From Amycolatopsis tolypomycina (GTDB lineage: Bacteria > Actinomycetota > Actinomycetes > Mycobacteriales > Pseudonocardiaceae): a DNA stretch of 64,000 bases. This document shows positions 35,208-43,867 of this stretch, one piece after another (position 1 is the first letter of the stretch; every line of letters begins with the position of its first letter). The stretch lies in contig NZ_FNSO01000003.1 in NCBI RefSeq assembly GCF_900105945.1, positions 930,001-994,000 on the forward strand. Direction: 5' to 3'. The notes beneath the pieces were generated by a model, which did not search any database, had not been told where the DNA came from, and was given only the letters and a program-made list of their open reading frames with translations. Both the position numbers and the translations under genes were made by a program.

Positions 35208-35556
35208 TCCACACCTCGTTCAGTCGCAGCACCATCACCGGGATGGCCAGGCAGGCGATGCCGAGCACCGCGGTACTCGACCGGCTCCGTTCGGCCAGCG
35301 CCCAGGCGGCGCCGACGGGCAGCACGACCAGCGAGCCGATCAGGTAGGCCAGGTAGGTGGCCAGGCTGCCGGGCCGGTCACCGCCGGCGAGCAGCACGAT
35401 CCCGATCACCAGCTGCGCGACCAGCAGCAGTTCGAGGACCGCGAGCGCGATCAGCAGCGGGTTGTCCGGAAGCCGGTTCCGAGCCGACTGGACGAAGCTC
35501 CAGAGCGCGACGACCGTGGCAGCCACGGCGACCGTCACGGCGAATCCGAAGATCAC
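35191..35556 (-). CDS. small membrane protein, partner of the next gene
   Basis: 121 residues, three or four helices (FGFAVTVAVAATVVALWSF; LIALAVLELLLVAQLVIGIVLLA; LATYLAYLIGSLVVLPVGAAW). GTG 35556 follows GGAGGAACGG; the longer open frame upstream has no site. It is the first gene of a two-gene membrane-protein unit. Function unknown. Confidence 0.75.
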   Translation of the reverse strand: MIFGFAVTVAVAATVVALWSFVQSARNRLPDNPLLIALAVLELLLVAQLVIGIVLLAGGDRPGSLATYLAYLIGSLVVLPVGAAWALAERSRSSTAVLGIACLAIPVMVLRLNEVWSGATA

Positions 35557-35990
35557 CCGTTCCTCCTTCCGGTCCGCCGCCGTCAACTTACTCCGTGGTA
35601 CCGCCGGGTCCGTTGGCCGAGGTGCCGCGAGCGTGGTGCGGACCACCCGCGTGCCTCGGCAGCTCACGAGAATAATGTTCATCGTGAAAATTGATCACCG
35701 CTTGGTGGTTGATGGCATCCCGCCAATTTCATGGAGGCTCCTGCTGATCCTTGGACGGACCTGCAGAAATGCCAGAAAAGACTTCATGTTACGCCACTAT
35801 GGTGTGGTGCTCGACTTCGGGAAAATCACCCTGGGTTCGACTACTGACAGGTAAGTGTCCTTTTGCCTACCTCGGATAGCCCAGTTGAACCGCCGGGTTG
35901 GCGGATTGGCCCGAGACCGTTCGGCGTGGGGGAATATTCCTCGTCCCGGGACCCGTGTGTCCGGGGGGCTCGCACGGAGGGGTATCTCGG
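35557..35990. other. promoter region of the lanthionine synthetase; no precursor gene recognised
   Basis: 434 bp between divergent genes, locally richer in A+T (35660-35880). A short frame from ATG 35786 encodes 22 residues without Cys and lacks the class III leader signature, so it is not a convincing lanthipeptide precursor. The 12-mer GACCTGCAGAAA at 35758-35769 is identical to an arm of the inverted repeat at 1276. Confidence 0.45.
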
Positions 35991-38555
35991 ATGGACCTGC
36001 GCTACGAAGCTTTTTGCTTCGCCGACCCGTTGTTCTATGACGAGCAGCAGGAAAACGACGCGCCGGCCGACGACTTCGCCACACCGCTCACCCAGGCGGC
36101 CGCCGGCTGGGCTGCCACCGACCGAGGCGTCTGGCGCTCGATGCATCCGGACAAGAGTGTTCTGCCTGCGCAGGGCTGGCAGATCCACGTTTCCGCTGGT
36201 CTGGACAACGCGACCCGGGTGCTGGCGCAGGTGTACGAGTGCTGCATCGCGCACGGGATCGCCTACAAGCACCTCCGCTCGAAGGTGACGCTGCTGGCAC
36301 GAAATTCGAAATACGCGACCGACGTCGGAGGCGTCGAGCTGGCGACCATTTATCCGGTCGACAACAACGAGCTGGATCGGGTACTGACAGACCTCTCGTC
36401 GAGGCTCGCCGACGAGCACGGCCCGGCGATTTCCAGCGGCTTGCGCTACGGCGACGGTCCCCTCTACGTGCGTTACGGCGCATTCGCGCAGCAGTGGGTC
36501 GAACACGAGGGCACCCGAGTCCCGGCGATCCGCAAGCCGGACGGCCGGCTGGTGCCCGACAACCGCAAGCCGACGTTCTCGTTGCCCGACTGGGTGAAGC
36601 TCCCGGCCTGTTTGCAAAGCAGCATCGTCTCGCGCAAAGGCGATCCTCAGACCCGGTTCCCGTACCGAGTGGGAAGCCCCCTGCACATCTCGAACGGCGG
36701 CGGCAGCTACCTCGCCAACCCCAAAGCGGGCGGCGACCAGGTCGTCCTGAAGGAGGCTCGCCCGCACGCCGGTCTCGACGAGGCGCACGTCGACGCCATC
36801 GAGCGGCTCCACCGCGAGCAGGAGCTCCTCGACCGGCTCGCCGGCGTCCCAGGCGTGCCACGAGTCGTCGAGCGGTTCACCGTCTCGGAGCGCCACTACC
36901 TAGCCGTCGAGCACCTGCCGGGAACCTCACTGGCCGACTGGCTGCCCCGGCACCACCCGCTGACCAGGCGAAGCCCGACGGCCGCCGCCCTCGCCACCTA
37001 CACCCGCCGCGCCCTGGACATCGTCGCGGCAGTGGAGAAGACGATCGAGGCGGTCCATGCTCGCGGCATCGTCCTGGGCGAGCTACATCCGCTGAACGTT
37101 GTGATCGACGAGGACGACCACGACCGAATCTCTCTGTCCAGTTTCGGGACGGCGTTCGACGCCGAGACCGGCGACCGCCCGGCACCGGGTGCGCCCGGCT
37201 TCCGCGTTCCGGCCGACCGCGTCGGCGTCGAGATCGACGAGTGCGCCATCGCAGCGCTGCGGCTCTGGTTGTTCTTGCCGCTTTGGCCGCTGACGGAGAT
37301 TGCTCCGGCGAAGCTGCGCCGTATCGCCGACTTCGTCGAACGCCGGTTCGCGCTGCCTGCGGGGTACGCCGACAACGCAGTCACGGTGCTGGCCCCGCGT
37401 GAAAGCTCCGCGGAGCCGGCACCGCTCCATACCGAGCTCGACCACGAGAAACCGGACTGGTCGCTGGTCCGCAAGCAGATCGCCGAAGCAATCCTGGCCA
37501 GCGCGACTCCCGCACGCCAAGACAGGCTGTTCCCCGGTGACATCGAACAGGCCGGCGTCGGCGGCGCCTGTTTCGGCGTCGGTGCCGCGGGCGTGCTGCA
37601 CGCCCTCGACGTCACCGGTGCCGGTCGCTTCCCCGAGCACGAACGCTGGCTGATCGACGCGGTCCGTCGCGACCCACCGACCCGGCCCGGCTTCTACGAC
37701 GGCAGCGCGGGCATCGCCTACGTGCTGGAGAACTTCGGGCACCACGACGAGGCGGGCAAGCTGCTCACGTCGTCCGCGCGGCTCGTCGAGCAGACGACCG
37801 ACCACTCCCTGGAGAGTGGTCTGGCCGGTATCGGGTTGACGCTGCTGCACTTCGCGACCGCCCGCCAGGACAACGAGTTCGGCCGCCAAGCCCTGACCAC
37901 GGCCGTGCGGCTGGCCGAAGGGCTGGAGACTGCGGCGCCGCCGGGGAACTCCGCTCGAGCCGGCCTGCTGTCCGGCTGGTCCGGACCCGCGCTGCTGTTC
38001 ATCCGGCTCTTCGAGCGCACCGGCGAGCCGGCTTGGCTGTCCTTCGCCGACCAGGCACTGTGCCGCGACCTCGAAGAATGCATCGAATTCGACGACGGCT
38101 CGTTGCACGTCCGCGACGGCGTGGCACGCACGTTGCCCTACGCCGGTGTCGGTAGTGCCGGGATTCTCCTGGCCGCCGAGCAGCTGGCTCGGCACTGTCC
38201 GGCTGCGGAGGCCGCTGTGAGTCTTCCCGCCCTGCGCGAAGCGTGCCGGGGCGAGTTCGTCGATCATCCAGGGTTGCTGAACGGCCGGTGCGGGCTGGCG
38301 GTGGCGCTGTCCGCGAATCGGGACGCGGAGCAGCCGATCCGCGCGACGGTCGATCAGCACCTGGCGTGGCTGGCCATGTACGCGGTGCCGTTCAAGGGTG
38401 GCCTCGCCTTCCCTGGCCACCGTCTCCTGCGTCTCTCGATGGACGTCAAGACCGGCGGGGCGGGGGTCCTCCTCTCGCTCGCTGCTCTCCTCGATGGGAC
38501 AGAGGTACTGCCTTTCCTGGGCGGCACGCCCTCTTCTTCGGCTTCCGGCCGCTGA
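35991..38555 (+). CDS. class III lanthionine synthetase (LanKC) with altered kinase motifs
   Basis: 854 residues. A lyase-like N-terminal region (MDLRYEAFCFADPLFYD is typical of LanKC) to ~220. A kinase-like domain (~225-490) has VVLKEA. Then a LanC-like cyclase domain (~520-850; GLLSGWSGPA, GLLNGRCGLAVAL) lacks the CHG zinc ligands, as class III enzymes do. The kinase loop reads LGELHPLN (Glu for the catalytic Asp) and the DFG/DFE position reads SSFG, so phosphorylation may be impaired. ATG 35991 has GGAGGGG 9 bp upstream. No precursor peptide or exporter is adjacent. Confidence 0.88.
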   Translation: MDLRYEAFCFADPLFYDEQQENDAPADDFATPLTQAAAGWAATDRGVWRSMHPDKSVLPAQGWQIHVSAGLDNATRVLAQVYECCIAHGIAYKHLRSKVTLLARNSKYATDVGGVELATIYPVDNNELDRVLTDLSSRLADEHGPAISSGLRYGDGPLYVRYGAFAQQWVEHEGTRVPAIRKPDGRLVPDNRKPTFSLPDWVKLPACLQSSIVSRKGDPQTRFPYRVGSPLHISNGGGSYLANPKAGGDQVVLKEARPHAGLDEAHVDAIERLHREQELLDRLAGVPGVPRVVERFTVSERHYLAVEHLPGTSLADWLPRHHPLTRRSPTAAALATYTRRALDIVAAVEKTIEAVHARGIVLGELHPLNVVIDEDDHDRISLSSFGTAFDAETGDRPAPGAPGFRVPADRVGVEIDECAIAALRLWLFLPLWPLTEIAPAKLRRIADFVERRFALPAGYADNAVTVLAPRESSAEPAPLHTELDHEKPDWSLVRKQIAEAILASATPARQDRLFPGDIEQAGVGGACFGVGAAGVLHALDVTGAGRFPEHERWLIDAVRRDPPTRPGFYDGSAGIAYVLENFGHHDEAGKLLTSSARLVEQTTDHSLESGLAGIGLTLLHFATARQDNEFGRQALTTAVRLAEGLETAAPPGNSARAGLLSGWSGPALLFIRLFERTGEPAWLSFADQALCRDLEECIEFDDGSLHVRDGVARTLPYAGVGSAGILLAAEQLARHCPAAEAAVSLPALREACRGEFVDHPGLLNGRCGLAVALSANRDAEQPIRATVDQHLAWLAMYAVPFKGGLAFPGHRLLRLSMDVKTGGAGVLLSLAALLDGTEVLPFLGGTPSSSASGR

Positions 38556-38577
38556 CCGGTATCGCCTCGACTGCCGT

Positions 38578-38618
38578 GCAGGCAGCCGACCGCCCCGCAT
38601 CAGGGGGCGGCTGCCTGC
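38578..38618. terminator. hairpin after the lanthionine synthetase
   Basis: GCAGGCAGCC and its complement, plus an inner GCCCC/GGGGC stem with a 4-nt bulge, form a strong hairpin 22 bp after the stop. Confidence 0.65.
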
Positions 38619-38629
38619 GGTAGAGACGC

Positions 38630-38866
38630 GGCCCCGCCGCCGGACGCCTGCCGGCGCCGGGTCCGCTATCTCTACCAAGCCCTGACGGTGGTGGTGCGGT
38701 CGTCGCCGGGGCGCCTTCCGGCGACGAATCCGCGACCTTCGCCAGGCCACATGGGTGTGGTGGCGCGTCCGCCCGCGGGGCGCCCGCCGGGAGCGGACGC
38801 GCGACCACTGGGTCCACTTCCGTGTGTGGGTTTCGTGGCCGCCGGGGCGCCTTCCGGCGACGGGGC
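38630..38866. repeat. four palindromic repeat units, ~65-75 bp apart
   Basis: Four GC-rich hairpin units share the core GGGGCGCC flanked by CC/GG arms. Perfect arms are visible at 38701-38709/38718-38726 and 38763-38772/38793-38802, with related units near 38630-38664 and 38836-38862. They look like a cluster of extragenic palindromes, not a gene. Confidence 0.65.
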
Positions 38867-39007
38867 GAAACCACTCTCGAGCCGTCCGCCCACCACACTT
38901 CCGCCGCAACCGGATCGACGCCTAGGTCGCCATCCGTGTTACCAACGCTCCGGTGAGGGAACTGCCCATCCACTGTGGACCGATCTCATGGGCTTTCCAG
39001 CTTATCG

Positions 39008-39080
39008 CCGTCGAGGGGGTGGGGAACCCCTCGACGGAAATCTGTGGACAACTCGGCGATTTTGCGCGGCCTGTGGACAA
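39008..39080. other. hairpin plus two perfect DnaA boxes
   Basis: An 11-bp hairpin (39008-39018/39027-39037) is followed by TGTGGACAA at 39043-39051 and 39072-39080. Each is a perfect complement of the actinobacterial DnaA box TTGTCCACA, embedded in an identical 15-mer ending ACTCGG. A weaker TGTGGAC lies near 38974. There is no dnaA or dnaN nearby, so this is not the ordinary oriC. It may be a DnaA-titration site or a relic origin. Confidence 0.6.
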
Positions 39081-39112
39081 CTCGGGCCGATCGGCCGTTC
39101 TTGTCGGTGAGG

Positions 39113-39122
39113 TGATGCATCA
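39113..39122. promoter_or_regulatory. 10-bp perfect palindrome TGATGCATCA
   Basis: A self-complementary decamer at the end of the structured intergenic region, about 60 bp beyond the 3' end of the minus-strand thioesterase gene. It could bind a dimeric regulator. No family is inferred. Confidence 0.3.
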
Positions 39123-39179
39123 TCGGAAGTACTGGAACGCAGCCGGCCCGGCGTCGCCGGAGAGGAGGTGAATACGACG

Positions 39180-39590
39180 TCAGGCGGGTTGCAGTGCTTC
39201 CAAGGCCTCGCGCAGCTTGCCGGAGACCGGTGTCGGCCGGCGGGACTCGCGGTCGACGAAGACGTGCACGAAGTGCCCTTCGGCGACCAGGGACTCGTCG
39301 GCGGCGTACATCCCGATCTCGTAGCGGACGCTGGACTTCCCGAGGTGCGCCACCCGCAAACCGACCTTCATCGACCCAGGAAAGGACACCGATGAGTGAT
39401 ACGCACAGTGCGACTCGACGCACAGCCCGATCACCGCCCCGGTCTCGATGTCGAGGCTGCCCTGCTCGATGAGCCACGTGTTGATCACCGTGTCCATCAA
39501 TGAGTAGTGGACGACGTTGTTGACGTGTCCGTAGACGTCGTTGTCCTTCCAGCGCAACGGCACCGTCTGCCAGTGCGGATACCCGTTCAC
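39180..39590 (-). CDS. hot-dog fold acyl-CoA thioesterase (4HBT-like)
   Basis: 136 residues with the 4-hydroxybenzoyl-CoA thioesterase-like signature WKDNDVYGHVNNVVHYSLMD (catalytic Asp and the HVNN turn). GTG 39590 overlaps the stop of the dehydrogenase gene (GTGA), so the two are coupled. It probably hydrolyses a short or medium acyl-CoA linked to the hydroxy-acid metabolism of its partner. The substrate is unknown. Confidence 0.85.
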   Translation of the reverse strand: MNGYPHWQTVPLRWKDNDVYGHVNNVVHYSLMDTVINTWLIEQGSLDIETGAVIGLCVESHCAYHSSVSFPGSMKVGLRVAHLGKSSVRYEIGMYAADESLVAEGHFVHVFVDRESRRPTPVSGKLREALEALQPA

Positions 39591-40867
39591 CACAGCGACA
39601 CCGATCCGCGGAGGATCTCGGACAGGTCGTCCGCGGATGCCTCGCGTGGTGCGGTGGCCAGCAGCCGCTGCTGCTTGAGGGTTCCCTCCACGAGGGAGTC
39701 CACATCGGACTCCGTGTAACCGACGGCGCCGATGCCGTCCGGGATGCCGATTTGCCGCACCAGGTCGATCAGCACCGCGGGCAGGTGGTCGGCGAAGTCG
39801 CCGGGCCACTCGAAGTCGGGTGCCAGGAGGCGGGCGACGCGCAGGTGGCGGTCCGGTGCCGCGTCGAAGGTGAAGCGGAACGCGGCGGGCGCTGTCAGGG
39901 AGACGGCCATGCCGTGCGGCACCATGGGTTCTTCGCCCGGGTAGCCGTCCGGGTGGAAATCCCTCACCTGGCCGGCGATCGGATAGGCGTTCGCGTGCGG
40001 GATGTGCACGCCGGCGTTGCCGAACCCGAGCCCGGCGAACGTCGCGGCTAGGGCCATGGCCTCGCGGGCCTTGACGTCGGAACCGTCGCGCACGGCGGCC
40101 GGGAGGGCCCACGACAGCAACCGGAGTGACTGCTCGGCGAACATGTCGGCCAGCGGGTTCGCGCCGCAGTACGGCACGCGCAGTTCCGGGCGCTTGCGCT
40201 CGAACTCGGTGTACGGCTTGGCGGTGTAGCTCTCGGCCGCGTGGCAAAGGATGTCCATGCCGCTGGCGGCCGTCACCGCGGGTGGCTGGCTGACGGTGAG
40301 CCGGGGGTCGACAACCGCCAGGGTCGGGCGCAGCCGGAGGTGGCTGATTCCGCTCTTGACGCGCAGGGACAGCACGTCCAGGACGCAGACCGTGGTGCTC
40401 TCCGAGCCCGTGCCGGTGGTGGTGGGCACCGCGACCAGCGGCTTCAACGGCCTGGCTGGGGCGCGGCCGCCGCCGACGGGGGCGTTGACGTAGTCCATCA
40501 GGTCGCCGTCGTTGCTCGTCAAGAGGTTCGCGGCCTTGGCTGTGTCGATCGCTGAGCCGCCGCCGACGGCGACGAAGGCGTCGTACGGGCCGGTTCCGCG
40601 GGCGAAGTCAACCGCCTTCTGCATGCTGACATCGGTGGGCTCGACGTGTACGCCGTCGAAGATCTCGGCCTGGATGCCGTAGCCCGCTATGCCGTCGGCT
40701 ATGCGCTGGGGCCAGCCCGTCGCGGCGACCTGGGGGTCCGTCACCACGAGCACGCGGTGGGCGCCGTACTGGGTGAGGTCGTAGCCGATCTCGTCGCTGG
40801 CTCCGGTGCCGTACTTCAACGCCGGTGCGCCATAAGTAAAAACAGTTTCATGTTCGGTGGCGGTCAA
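39587..40867 (-). CDS. iron-containing alcohol dehydrogenase, hydroxyacid-oxoacid transhydrogenase-like
   Basis: 426 residues. N-terminal Rossmann-type nucleotide domain with VAVGGGSAIDTAKAANLL. Metal ligands are in ASGMDILCHAAESY, HIPHANAYPIAG and MVPHGMAVS. The HANAYP and MVPHGMAVSLTAPA forms match ADHFE1-type transhydrogenases (4-hydroxybutyrate plus 2-oxoglutarate to succinate semialdehyde plus 2-hydroxyglutarate) more than simple alcohol dehydrogenases. It is divergent from the ThDP enzyme at 41029 and coupled to the thioesterase. Confidence 0.85.
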   Translation of the reverse strand: MTATEHETVFTYGAPALKYGTGASDEIGYDLTQYGAHRVLVVTDPQVAATGWPQRIADGIAGYGIQAEIFDGVHVEPTDVSMQKAVDFARGTGPYDAFVAVGGGSAIDTAKAANLLTSNDGDLMDYVNAPVGGGRAPARPLKPLVAVPTTTGTGSESTTVCVLDVLSLRVKSGISHLRLRPTLAVVDPRLTVSQPPAVTAASGMDILCHAAESYTAKPYTEFERKRPELRVPYCGANPLADMFAEQSLRLLSWALPAAVRDGSDVKAREAMALAATFAGLGFGNAGVHIPHANAYPIAGQVRDFHPDGYPGEEPMVPHGMAVSLTAPAAFRFTFDAAPDRHLRVARLLAPDFEWPGDFADHLPAVLIDLVRQIGIPDGIGAVGYTESDVDSLVEGTLKQQRLLATAPREASADDLSEILRGSVSLW

Positions 40868-41028
40868 GCGGTGGTCCTCGCTCCCTTGATCGGCTGACAG
40901 TCGGTCAAAGCGGACATTCGGCCTATCCTTGTCCGGTTTCGGTGAAGATCACTTGACTGCACTGAACGGTGCCCGCCTAAGCTCTCCTCATTAGATACCA
41001 ACTGGGAGCGACCGTCGCCCAGACGGCC

Positions 41029-42660
41029 GTGCGGATCCTGACCGAGGCGCGTGTCCGCCGTGTGTACGCGGTGGTCGGTGAGTCCTTCCTGGAGCTGCTC
41101 GACGCCCTGCAGCGGGAGCGGGAGATCACGCTGGTCTCGGCGCGCCACGATGCGGGCGCGGCGTTCATGGCGGAGGCCGAAGGGAAGCTCACCGAACGTC
41201 CCGCCGTGCTGCTCGCCAGCCGGGGGCCGAGCGCGGCGAGCCTCGCCATCGGCGTCCAAACGGCGTACCAGGACGAGACACCGATGGTCGTGCTGCTGGA
41301 GACGCCGGCGATCGAACCCGTGCCGTCTTCGTCCGGGGAGCTGCCGACTTCCGACCTGACAGCCATGTTCGAGTCGATCGCCAAGTCGACATTGCGGGTG
41401 ACCGACCCGGACGGGCTGCCGGGGCTGCTCGCGCACGCGCTGACGACGTCGCAGGAAGGGCGGCCCGGACCGGTCGTGCTCGGCGTGCCCTGTGACATCT
41501 GGGGGATGCCCTACGACGCGGCGAAGCCGATGGCGCGGGTGCGGCCGCCGGCGTCCGGGACGCTGGGCCGTTCGGCGGACGCCGTGGCGCAGCTGGTGGA
41601 CGAGGCCAAGTACCCCGTCGTCATCGTCGGGGGGCGGGCGCGGTCGGCTCGGGACGAGCTGATCGCCGTTGCCGACGAGCTCGCGCTGCCCGTCTACAAC
41701 GCCTTCCGGCGGCAGGACGCCTTCCCGGAAAACCATGCCCGCTACGCCGGTCACCTCGGGCTCGGCATCCCGGCCCGGCAGCTGGACGCGCTCGAGCGCG
41801 CCGACCTGGTGCTCGCGCTCGGCACCCAGCTCGACGAGGTGACGACGCAGGCCTACCGGTACCCGACCGCGCAGCAGACGCTGGTCATGGTCGGCACCGG
41901 CATCGATGTCAGCCCGAAACGGCGGGGGCTGACCTTCCGCGTCGACTCCGAGGTCGAGCCGTTCCTGCGGGAGCTGCGGGAGGTGGCGTCGCCGCGGACG
42001 AGGCGGGCTTCGGCGGCGAACGCGGCCGTCCACACCTTCATGACCCCGCCCGACACCAGCGGGAACACGCGGGTGCACCCCGTCGACGTCGTCCGCGCGC
42101 TGCGGAAGCTGGCGCCCGAGGACACCATCGTGACCAGCGACGCGGGGAACTTCGCGCAGTTCATGCACCGCTACTGGTGCTTCACGGCACCGCGCAGCCA
42201 GCTCGGTCCGAGCAACGCCGCGATGGGGTACGCCGTGCCGGCGGCCGTTGCCGCGAAACTCGCCGAGCCGCGGCGGACCGTCGTGGCCATGGTCGGGGAC
42301 GCCGGGACGCTGATGACCGGGCAGGAGATCGAAACGGCCGTCCGGTACCGGGCGCCGGTGATGGTGGTCGTCTTCCAGAACGGCGTGCACGGCGCCCTCG
42401 CGATGCACCAGGCCCGCACGTACGGCCGGCTCACCGGGGTCTCCATCCCGCTGACCGACTTCGCGTCCTGGGCGCGTGGACTGGGCGCGGCCGGGTACAC
42501 CGTGGACGATCGAGAAGAACTCGAGCCCATCATCGCCAGCGCGCTCGTGCGGCAGCGGCCGTGCGTCATCGACGTGCGGACGGACCCCGACGTCGTTACT
42601 CCGGACGTGCGGATCTCGGCCCTGCTCGCGCAGGCACGTCCGCAACCTCCCGTCCAGTAA
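41029..42660 (+). CDS. thiamin-diphosphate-dependent enzyme of the acetolactate synthase/decarboxylase family
   Basis: 543 residues with PYR, central and PP domains: catalytic Glu in VVGESFLELLDAL, LGLGIPARQLDALERADLVLALG in the centre, and the ThDP/Mg motif GDAGTLMTGQEIETA running to VFQNG. The conserved start of such proteins (GATVAQTAVRIL) begins before GTG 41029, yet no ATG, GTG or TTG precedes it in frame before a stop. A CTG near 41002 or a non-canonical start is therefore possible. Likely a 2-oxo-acid decarboxylase or carboligase. The product is not predicted. It shares a divergent promoter with the transhydrogenase gene. Confidence 0.82.
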   Translation: MRILTEARVRRVYAVVGESFLELLDALQREREITLVSARHDAGAAFMAEAEGKLTERPAVLLASRGPSAASLAIGVQTAYQDETPMVVLLETPAIEPVPSSSGELPTSDLTAMFESIAKSTLRVTDPDGLPGLLAHALTTSQEGRPGPVVLGVPCDIWGMPYDAAKPMARVRPPASGTLGRSADAVAQLVDEAKYPVVIVGGRARSARDELIAVADELALPVYNAFRRQDAFPENHARYAGHLGLGIPARQLDALERADLVLALGTQLDEVTTQAYRYPTAQQTLVMVGTGIDVSPKRRGLTFRVDSEVEPFLRELREVASPRTRRASAANAAVHTFMTPPDTSGNTRVHPVDVVRALRKLAPEDTIVTSDAGNFAQFMHRYWCFTAPRSQLGPSNAAMGYAVPAAVAAKLAEPRRTVVAMVGDAGTLMTGQEIETAVRYRAPVMVVVFQNGVHGALAMHQARTYGRLTGVSIPLTDFASWARGLGAAGYTVDDREELEPIIASALVRQRPCVIDVRTDPDVVTPDVRISALLAQARPQPPVQ

Positions 42661-42873
42661 CGGTTTTGCTCTGTTTCGTTCCGGAAAAGCTGGGAATGTC
42701 GTGTGGTAGCAGGGCGTTGGCTCGGGTAGCCTGACGGTGTTCCGGTGGTGGTTCGCCGCTGAACCTTCCCGGCCGGGTCCCGGCGGGAGACAACCGGTTT
42801 CTGTCGGTGCCGCATGGCACCATCACGGTCATGACCCGCGCCGAAGCGGGCAGGGAACGAGGGGAGTTTCGAC

Positions 42874-43044
42874 GTGACCGATCACCAGCACGCATCCGAA
42901 CCGCGGAAGTCCTCCGGCGTCGTGCCGGTGCTGTTCAGCGCCAGCTCAGAGGCCCACGACGACGCCGTGGTCGCCGCCGATCGGGACGCCACCTGGCGCT
43001 CGCCGTTCGCCACCGAGGGGCTGCGCCCGGCGAGTGGCGAATAG
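42874..43044 (+). CDS. small 56-aa protein of unknown function
   Basis: GTG 42874 with GGGGAG 7 bp upstream begins a 56-residue frame ending at TAG 43042-43044. The peptide is hydrophilic (SGVVPVLFSASSEAHDD near the middle) with no signal peptide, membrane helix or Cys. Good ribosome spacing and codon use support it as a real small gene. Function unknown. Confidence 0.55.
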   Translation: MTDHQHASEPRKSSGVVPVLFSASSEAHDDAVVAADRDATWRSPFATEGLRPASGE

Positions 43045-43110
43045 CTCACCTCGCCCGGGTGAAGATGGCTTGTCCGCCCTGGTCAAGTTGTGCTTTACTG
43101 CCTAAGGTCT

Positions 43111-43250
43111 CGATTTTTGTGTTCGTGATGCTTCACGCTCGCAGAACTCAGCGGGCGTAGTGTCTCCTCACCGAGGAAGCAAACCGTCCGGGTGCTGACC
43201 CGGGTCGCCGAAGTGGCTTCCTGTTTTGGTGTTACACATGGAGATTTTTG
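43111..43250 (+). promoter_or_regulatory. long conserved 5' leader of cold-shock gene 1
   Basis: A ~35-bp element (43111-43148, core GCTTCACGCTCGCAGAACT) recurs upstream of the second cold-shock gene at 58769-58804 at a similar distance from the start. The remaining leader also keeps short matched words. Cold-shock mRNAs commonly have long structured leaders that respond to temperature, which fits this arrangement. Confidence 0.6.
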
Positions 43251-43454
43251 ATGACTCAGGGCACTGTGAAGTGGTTCAACTCCGAGAAGGGGTTCGGCTT
43301 CATCACCCCCGACAACGGTGGCGGCGACGTCTTCGTTCACTACAGCGAGATCCAGGGTAACGGCTTCCGTACCCTCGAGGAGAACGCTCGCGTCGAGTTC
43401 GAGATCGGCCAGGGCCAGAAGGGCCCGCAGGCCACGTCGGTCACCGTGATCTGA
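43251..43454 (+). CDS. cold-shock domain protein (CspA family)
   Basis: 67 residues, one OB-fold cold-shock domain with both nucleic-acid motifs intact (KGFGFI as RNP1, DVFVHY as RNP2). It binds single-stranded RNA/DNA as an RNA chaperone. ATG 43251 with GGAGA upstream. Followed by a strong terminator. About 80% identical to the gene at 58923 by eye. Confidence 0.95.
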   Translation: MTQGTVKWFNSEKGFGFITPDNGGGDVFVHYSEIQGNGFRTLEENARVEFEIGQGQKGPQATSVTVI

Positions 43455-43467
43455 CTTTGATCTTGGG

Positions 43468-43503
43468 AAAGGGCCGTCACCCGTTCGGGGTGGCGGCCCT
43501 TTT
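43468..43503. terminator. terminator after cold-shock gene 1
   Basis: Arms AAAGGGCCGTCACCC and the complementary GGGGTGGCGGCCCTTTT form a ~15-bp stem with one mismatch and a GTTC loop, ending in a T-tract, 14 bp after the stop. Confidence 0.85.
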
Positions 43504-43518
43504 CGTAGGCTGCGCACC

Positions 43519-43743
43519 ATGATCGAGCACGTTTACACCGTTTCCGGGATGAGCTGCGGGCACTGCGCCCAGTCGGTGACCGAGGAAATCACCGCACTGC
43601 CCGGAGTGGCCGAAGTGGACGTCGACGTCCCGGCCGGCCGGGTCACCGTGCGCGCCGAGGCCGCTCTCGTCGAAGACGACGTCCGGGCCGCGGTCGCGGG
43701 AGCCGGTTTCACTTTCGAAGGCGCCGTCGACCTGGTTCCGTAG
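43519..43743 (+). CDS. CopZ-like heavy-metal-binding chaperone
   Basis: 74 residues, a single HMA domain. The metal-binding MSCGHC motif follows the first strand, and the rest has the ferredoxin-like beta-alpha-beta pattern. It likely carries Cu(I) in the cytosol to a copper ATPase or regulator, none of which is adjacent. It stands alone after the cold-shock terminator. Confidence 0.92.
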   Translation: MIEHVYTVSGMSCGHCAQSVTEEITALPGVAEVDVDVPAGRVTVRAEAALVEDDVRAAVAGAGFTFEGAVDLVP

Positions 43744-43867
43744 CGCCGGGAACTCGCCCCGGTTGGTTCTTCACCGCCCGCGACTCCAGGTTGGACTGTC
43801 CACTGGAGATCACCAGGTGAGACGCGCGGATGTGATCTGCGTCGCTTCCCGAGGGCTACGACAGACA

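Noticed and set aside
35786..35854. Short frame upstream of LanKC as a lanthipeptide precursor
   Set aside because: The 22-residue peptide has no Cys and no class III leader motif, and lacks a clear ribosome site.
39008..39080. Chromosomal oriC
   Set aside because: Only two DnaA boxes, no AT-rich unwinding region, and neither dnaA nor dnaN nearby.
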